The notes below the pieces were generated by a model that was not told where the DNA came from, made no database searches, and saw nothing but the letters and a program-made list of their open reading frames with translations. The position numbers and the translations under genes are program-made. A DNA stretch of 37,046 nucleotides, taken from contig NZ_NEHB01000006.1 in assembly GCF_002127655.1 (NCBI RefSeq), positions 52,380 through 89,425 on the forward strand. Direction: 5' to 3'. This DNA comes from Janthinobacterium sp. GW456P (lineage in GTDB: Bacteria; Pseudomonadota; Gammaproteobacteria; Burkholderiales; Burkholderiaceae_D). The first letter of the stretch is position 1; every line of letters begins with the position of its first letter. Positions 32,978 through 37,046 of this stretch are shown piece by piece.

Positions 32978-33949
32978 ATGCCCGTCGAAACACCCGCCGA
33001 ACAGTGCGCCGAACAGCCAGCCGCGACCTTGCCAGCCCCGGGCGAGCCCTTCAACCTGGGCGCCAAGACCATCGCCCTGGTCGTGCGGCAGAATACGGAT
33101 GGCATTGCCGAGCCCGTTAAAAGCATCGTCGATTTCCTGCAGGTGCTGGGCCACACGGTGGTCTTCGAGGCGGAGACGGCCGCGCATCTGAACCTGGCGT
33201 TTCCCGGCGTGCACGCCATGTCGGCCGCCGAAATCGGCGCCGCCGCCGATTGCGCCATCGTCATGGGCGGCGACGGCACCATGCTGGGCATTGCGCGCCA
33301 GCTGGCGCCATTCGACGTCCCCTTGATCGGTATCAATCAGGGGCGTTTGGGCTTCATGACGGATATTCCACTTGAGCGCATGCTGCCTGTATTGGCGCAA
33401 ATTCTCGGCGGCCGTTTCAAGGCCGAGCGCCGCACTTTGCTCGAAGGCAGCGTGCTGCGCGATGGCGAGTCGATTCACGTGGGCATGGCCGTCAACGATG
33501 TCGTCGTCTCGCGCGGCGGCGGCGCCGGCATGGCCGAATTGCGCGTCGAGGTTGATGGACACTTCATGTACAACCAGCGTTCGGATGGCTTGATCATCGC
33601 CACGCCCACGGGCTCGACCGCATATGCGCTGTCGGCCGGCGGCCCCCTGCTGCACCCGACCCTGGGCGGCATCGTGCTCGTGCCGATCGCCCCGCATGCG
33701 CTGTCGAACCGTCCCATCGTCTTGCCCGATTCCAGCCAGATCGTGGTGGAGATCGTGCGCGGGCGCGATATCAGCGTCAATTTCGACATGCAGACGTTTG
33801 CCAGCCTGCTCCAGCAAGACCGCATCCTCATCCGCCGTTCGCCGCACACGATTACCTTCCTGCATCCGGAAGGGTGGAGCTACTACAACACCCTGCGTGA
33901 AAAATTGCACTGGAATGAGTACCCGTCGGGCGAGGGCAAGCTCAGCTAA
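32978..33949 (+). CDS. nadK: NAD kinase
   Basis: NadK phosphorylates NAD to NADP. The 323-residue protein has the family motifs GGDGT (97-101), NQGRLGF (120-126), the conserved NDVVVSRG segment, and [16 protein letters not shown] with substrate-binding residues. About 27 N-terminal residues before [11 protein letters not shown] are extra relative to the E. coli enzyme. The ATG at 32978 is chosen because everything upstream includes the promoter and LexA box; no strong ribosome-binding site is visible. It is followed by recN 47 bases later, a frequent betaproteobacterial arrangement. Confidence 0.95.
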   Translation: MPVETPAEQCAEQPAATLPAPGEPFNLGAKTIALVVRQNTDGIAEPVKSIVDFLQVLGHTVVFEAETAAHLNLAFPGVHAMSAAEIGAAADCAIVMGGDGTMLGIARQLAPFDVPLIGINQGRLGFMTDIPLERMLPVLAQILGGRFKAERRTLLEGSVLRDGESIHVGMAVNDVVVSRGGGAGMAELRVEVDGHFMYNQRSDGLIIATPTGSTAYALSAGGPLLHPTLGGIVLVPIAPHALSNRPIVLPDSSQIVVEIVRGRDISVNFDMQTFASLLQQDRILIRRSPHTITFLHPEGWSYYNTLREKLHWNEYPSGEGKLS

Positions 33950-33996
33950 CTTTTTCTCCACGTCAACCCGCGGTGCGCCGCCTAACCACAGAAGCC

Positions 33997-35664
33997 ATGC
34001 TCCATACACTGTCCATTCGCGATTTTGTCATTGTCGATACCATTGAACTGGAATTTTCCGCCGGCTTCAGCGTGCTGACGGGCGAGACGGGCGCCGGCAA
34101 GTCCATTCTCATCGATGCGCTGACCCTGGCGCTGGGCGGGCGCGGCGACGCCAGCGTGGTGCGCGAAGGCGCGGCCAAGGCCGACATCACGGCCGATTTT
34201 TCCGTCAGCGAGGTGGCGCAGGCGTGGCTGGTGGCCAATGAATTCGCCAACGACGAGGGCGGCGCCCTGCTGCGCCGCGTGATCGACAATGCGGGCCGCT
34301 CGAAGGCGTTTATCAACGGTATTCCCGCCACGGCGGCGCAGCTGCGCGAGCTCGGTGACCTGCTGGTCGACATCCACGGCCAGCACGCGCACCAGTCCTT
34401 GCTGAAAAGCGAGGCGCAGCGCGCCCTGCTCGACGGCCAGGCGACGGCAAGGGCAGCGGGCGCCGAGCAGGATGCGCGGCAGGTGGCGGCGCTGCACAAG
34501 CGCTGGCGCGCCCTCGTGCGCCAGCGCGAAGAATTCGAAACGAACGCCGCCAACGTGCTGTACGAACGCGAACGGCTGGAATGGCAAGTGGGCGAACTGG
34601 AAAAACTGGCCGCCAAACCTGGCGAATGGACGGAGATTACGAACGAGCACAGCCGTCTGTCGCACGCGGCCAGCCTGCTGGAAGGGGCGCAGGAAGCCTT
34701 GTCCATCATTTCTGAGCAGGAAGATCATCCGATCGTGTCGCAACTGTCGGCCCTGAACCAGAAGCTGGGCAAACTGGTCTCCGTCGATGCGGAATTGCAA
34801 CCGATCGTCGACCTGATCGAATCGTCGCGCATCCAGCTGCAGGAGTCCGTGTACGCGCTGAACAATTACCTGGACCGGGTGGAGCTGGATCCGGAGCGTT
34901 TGCACCAGCTCGACGCGCGCATGGAAGCCATGCACAGCACGGCCCGCAAATTCCGCGTCACGCCCGAAGAATTACCGGAGGAACACGCCAAGCTGTCGGA
35001 AAAGCTGCAGCACCTGGCCGACGCTTCCGATATCGAAGGCTTGCTGCGCCAGGAAGCGAAGGTCGAGGCCGAATACCGCCTTGTGGCCGAGCGATTGTCC
35101 GCCACGCGCCGCGCCGCCGCCCTGGAGCTGGGGCAGGCCGTCACGCGTGCCATGCAGGAACTGAGCATGACGGGCGGCAGCTTCGAGATCGCCCTGCACC
35201 CGTGCGAACCGGCAGCCCACGGCCTCGAACAAGTGGAATTCCTTGTCGCCGGCCATGCGGGCACGGCGCCCCGTTCACTGGCCAAGGTGGCCTCCGGTGG
35301 CGAACTGGCGCGCATCGCGCTGGCCATTTCCGTCATCACCTCGCACGCCACCACCACGCCGACCCTGATCTTCGACGAGGTCGACAGCGGCATCGGCGGC
35401 GCCGTCGCGGAAGTGGTCGGACGCTTATTAAAACGCCTGGGGCAGGGACGGCAAGTGCTGTGCGTGACCCACTTGCCGCAAGTGGCCAGCCAAGCGAATC
35501 AACATTTCCAGGTGGCAAAAAGTACCCTGGACAATGGCAAGACGGCCTCGCGCATCGACATGCTCGACGCCAAGGCCAGGGTGGAAGAAGTGGCGCGCAT
35601 GCTGGGCGGCCTGGAAATCACGGCCACCACGCGCAAGCATGCGCGCGAATTGCTGGCGATTTGA
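33997..35664 (+). CDS. recN: DNA repair protein RecN
   Basis: RecN is an SMC-like ATPase that tethers broken DNA during double-strand-break repair. The 555-residue protein has Walker A TGETGAGKS (28-36), a long central coiled-coil region (about 150-370), the ABC signature KVASGGELARIALAIS and Walker B LIFDEVDSGIGG. I chose ATG 33997 (MLHTLSIRDFVIVD) over a GTG at 33973 that adds eight atypical residues. With nadK it shares the LexA-controlled promoter, consistent with recN being one of the most strongly induced SOS genes in E. coli. Confidence 0.96.
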   Translation: MLHTLSIRDFVIVDTIELEFSAGFSVLTGETGAGKSILIDALTLALGGRGDASVVREGAAKADITADFSVSEVAQAWLVANEFANDEGGALLRRVIDNAGRSKAFINGIPATAAQLRELGDLLVDIHGQHAHQSLLKSEAQRALLDGQATARAAGAEQDARQVAALHKRWRALVRQREEFETNAANVLYERERLEWQVGELEKLAAKPGEWTEITNEHSRLSHAASLLEGAQEALSIISEQEDHPIVSQLSALNQKLGKLVSVDAELQPIVDLIESSRIQLQESVYALNNYLDRVELDPERLHQLDARMEAMHSTARKFRVTPEELPEEHAKLSEKLQHLADASDIEGLLRQEAKVEAEYRLVAERLSATRRAAALELGQAVTRAMQELSMTGGSFEIALHPCEPAAHGLEQVEFLVAGHAGTAPRSLAKVASGGELARIALAISVITSHATTTPTLIFDEVDSGIGGAVAEVVGRLLKRLGQGRQVLCVTHLPQVASQANQHFQVAKSTLDNGKTASRIDMLDAKARVEEVARMLGGLEITATTRKHARELLAI

Positions 35665-35678
35665 ACGCGGCTTAAATC

Positions 35679-35744
35679 CGGGGTCAGACCCCCGGATGCG
35701 TTAGCGCTGAGCTTGACGTTAGCGGCATTGAGGGTCTGACCCCA
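35679..35744. repeat. Intergenic element bounded by inverted GGGGTCAGACCC motifs
   Basis: GGGGTCAGACCC (35680-35691) and GGGTCTGACCCC (35732-35743) are inverted copies 40 bases apart; the first also forms its own hairpin, CCGGGG-TCAGA-CCCCCGG. Between them GTTAGCG occurs twice. I recall this 12-mer as a common repeat in betaproteobacterial genomes, possibly REP-like. It lies between recN and hemH and could act as a transcription boundary. Confidence 0.7.
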
Positions 35745-35770
35745 GTGCTTCGCTATTAACTCAATGCAAC

Positions 35771-35776
35771 TATAAT
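35771..35776 (+). promoter_or_regulatory. Candidate hemH -10 element
   Basis: A consensus TATAAT lies 38 bases before the hemH ATG, after the GGGGTCAGACCC element. The -35 match (TTCGCT at about 35749) is weak. Confidence 0.5.
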
Positions 35777-35813
35777 AACTGGCTAATCCATCCAACGCCT
35801 TCGAAGAGCCTTC

Positions 35814-36923
35814 ATGTCATTTCAAACTGAACCGCCGTACACGCATGGCAGCATCGACCGCAGCGCCGTGGTGCTGGTCAACCTGGGCACGCCCGATGCA
35901 CCGACCTCGTCAGCCGTGCGGCGCTACCTGAAACAATTTTTGTCGGACCCGCGCGTGGTGGAGATACCCCGCATCGTCTGGTGGTTCATTTTGAACCTGA
36001 TTATTTTGCCATTCCGTTCTGGCCAGTCGGCCAAGAAATACGCGTCGATCTGGACGCGCGAGGGCTCGCCCCTGAAAGTGCACACGCAAAAGCAGGCGAA
36101 ACTGCTGGCCGGCGCCCTGGCCGAGCGGGGTCACGATGGTGTGACCGTGGCCATGGCCATGCGCTACGGTTCGCCTTCCTTGCCCGAGGTGCTGGCCCGG
36201 CTGAAAAGCGAAGGCTGCGAGCGCATCGCCATCCTGCCGGCCTATCCGCAATATTCGGGCACGACGACGGGTTCCATCTACGACGCCGTATTCGCCCATT
36301 ACGCCACGGTGCGCAATGTGCCGGAATTGCGTTTTATCAAGCAATATCACGAGCACGACACGTATATCGACGCCTTGCGCGATTCCGTGCTGAACCATTG
36401 GGAAGCGCATGGCCGTCCGGAAAAACTGGTGATGAGCTTTCATGGCGTGCCCAAGCGCACCTTGCTGCTGGGCGACCCTTACCACTGCCAATGCCTGAAA
36501 ACGGCGCGATTGCTGGCGGAACAGTTGAAATTAACTAAAGAGCAATACGTGGTGACTTTCCAGTCGCGCTTCGGCAAGGCCGAATGGCTGCAGCCGTACA
36601 CGGCGCCCACCCTGGTGGCGCTGGCGCAGCAGGGCGTCAAGCGCGTCGACCTGCTGTGCCCTGGCTTTACTAGCGATTGCCTGGAAACGCTGGAAGAGAT
36701 CGCCATGGAGGCCAAGCATGATTTTGAAACGGCCGGCGGCCAGCAGTTTCACTACATCGCTTGCCTGAACGAAACGCCGGCCTGGATCGCGGGCATGGCG
36801 GAAATTGCGGAGCAGCATATGATCGGCTGGCCGACGATGAAGACGGCGGCGCAGCGCGACGCGGACAAGAAGGCGGGCGAGCAAGCGCGCGCGGCGGCGC
36901 TGGCCCTGGGCGCGGCGAATTAA
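35814..36923 (+). CDS. hemH: Ferrochelatase
   Basis: HemH inserts ferrous iron into protoporphyrin IX, the last step of haem synthesis. The 369-residue length suits the betaproteobacterial enzyme. It shows VVLVNLGTPDAP (19-30), LPAYPQYSGTTTGS (141-154), the catalytic H210 in VMSFHGVPKR, CQCLKTARLLAE, TFQSRFGKAEWLQPYT and LCPGFTSDCLETLEEI (glutamate partner near residue 288). GAGCC lies near the ATG. In many Burkholderiales hemH lies between recN/nadK/hrcA and grpE; hrcA is not in this window. Confidence 0.96.
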   Translation: MSFQTEPPYTHGSIDRSAVVLVNLGTPDAPTSSAVRRYLKQFLSDPRVVEIPRIVWWFILNLIILPFRSGQSAKKYASIWTREGSPLKVHTQKQAKLLAGALAERGHDGVTVAMAMRYGSPSLPEVLARLKSEGCERIAILPAYPQYSGTTTGSIYDAVFAHYATVRNVPELRFIKQYHEHDTYIDALRDSVLNHWEAHGRPEKLVMSFHGVPKRTLLLGDPYHCQCLKTARLLAEQLKLTKEQYVVTFQSRFGKAEWLQPYTAPTLVALAQQGVKRVDLLCPGFTSDCLETLEEIAMEAKHDFETAGGQQFHYIACLNETPAWIAGMAEIAEQHMIGWPTMKTAAQRDADKKAGEQARAAALALGAAN

Positions 36924-36947
36924 GGATAATTAATTTTTGAGCAATCA

Positions 36948-36970
36948 AAAGCCGCGCTTGCGCGGCTTTG
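36948..36970. terminator. Terminator after hemH
   Basis: AAAGCCGCG-CTTG-CGCGGCTTT is a nine-base perfect stem with a T-run to the right and A-run to the left, so it can work in both directions. Confidence 0.82.
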
Positions 36971-36997
36971 TCATGTGTGGCGGGGCAAAAGTACTAT

Positions 36998-37046
36998 CTA
37001 GATAGCAACGCCGCCAGTGGCGATGGCCGTGGCGGGGCTGGTAGAA
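36998..37046 (-). CDS. Possible C-terminal end of a convergent gene (partial)
   Basis: On the minus strand a frame ending in TAG at 36998-37000 translates as ...TSPATAIATGGVAI. The composition is protein-like, and the bidirectional terminator between it and hemH fits a convergent gene. Only about 15 codons are visible, so this is tentative. Confidence 0.3.
   Translation of the reverse strand, partial: STSPATAIATGGVAI

Noticed and set aside
32449..33336. 295-residue minus-strand frame
   Set aside because: It crosses the nadK coding region and its LexA-box promoter; only the last 88 codons, behind a strong GGAGG, look real.
1..37046. CRISPR array or insertion sequence
   Set aside because: No regularly spaced direct repeats and no transposase gene were found on either strand.

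Overview
The window looks like a chromosome segment from a Janthinobacterium-like betaproteobacterium (Oxalobacteraceae, Burkholderiales). This rests on high GC with GC-ending codons, on gene neighbourhoods typical of the group (uppP-recQ, a pcm-like methyltransferase with a rhodanese and tolC, and nadK-recN-hemH), and on recognisable protein families. No database search was possible, so the genus is inference.

Positions 1 to about 7653 are the right end of a P2-family prophage. Reading rightward: major capsid gpN (cut by the window edge) and capsid scaffold/protease gpO on the minus strand, a divergent control region, then terminase gpP, portal gpQ and a small zinc-ribbon protein on the plus strand, followed by a terminator. 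Next comes an AT-richer two-gene module on the minus strand: a DprA/SMF-like protein whose stop overlaps the start of a pseudo-HAD + ComF-like phosphoribosyltransferase. This pair resembles the ShosTA toxin-antitoxin/anti-phage system. Right of it lie a candidate cos site, similar to P2 cos and in the same orientation, and the 3' part of a tRNA-Gly(CCC) gene, which I read as the attachment-site remnant. The order att-cos-cargo-Q-P-O-N is that of phage phiCTX, with the defence pair where phiCTX carries its cytotoxin gene. The integrase and the intact tRNA should lie left of the window.

From 7.7 kb rightward the DNA is ordinary chromosome. trmB and galE (plus strand) are followed by a minus-strand block of gdhA, a HypT-like LysR regulator, a small unknown protein, recQ and uppP. 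Then come a DeoR regulator with an MFS transporter, and a GcvA-type LysR regulator divergent from a six-gene redox cluster (SDR, ABM-like, AhpD-like, cupin, FAD amine oxidase, zinc alcohol dehydrogenase). The next genes are a YkgJ cysteine-cluster protein, a GIN-domain lipoprotein, a TetR regulator, a PCMT-like methyltransferase, a rhodanese, a TolC-type outer-membrane protein, a YdcZ-type membrane protein divergent from a LysR regulator, glyoxalase I, an OsmC peroxiredoxin, a sorbosone-dehydrogenase-like protein and a small charged protein. The window ends with nadK-recN behind a near-perfect LexA box, then hemH.

Intergenic DNA carries at least three copies of a 92-118 nt palindromic repeat with a GTAC-N4-GTAC centre and A/T-rich arms near each end, plus one element bounded by inverted GGGGTCAGACCC motifs. 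The features most worth following up are the prophage-borne DprA/ComF-like module and the repeat family.
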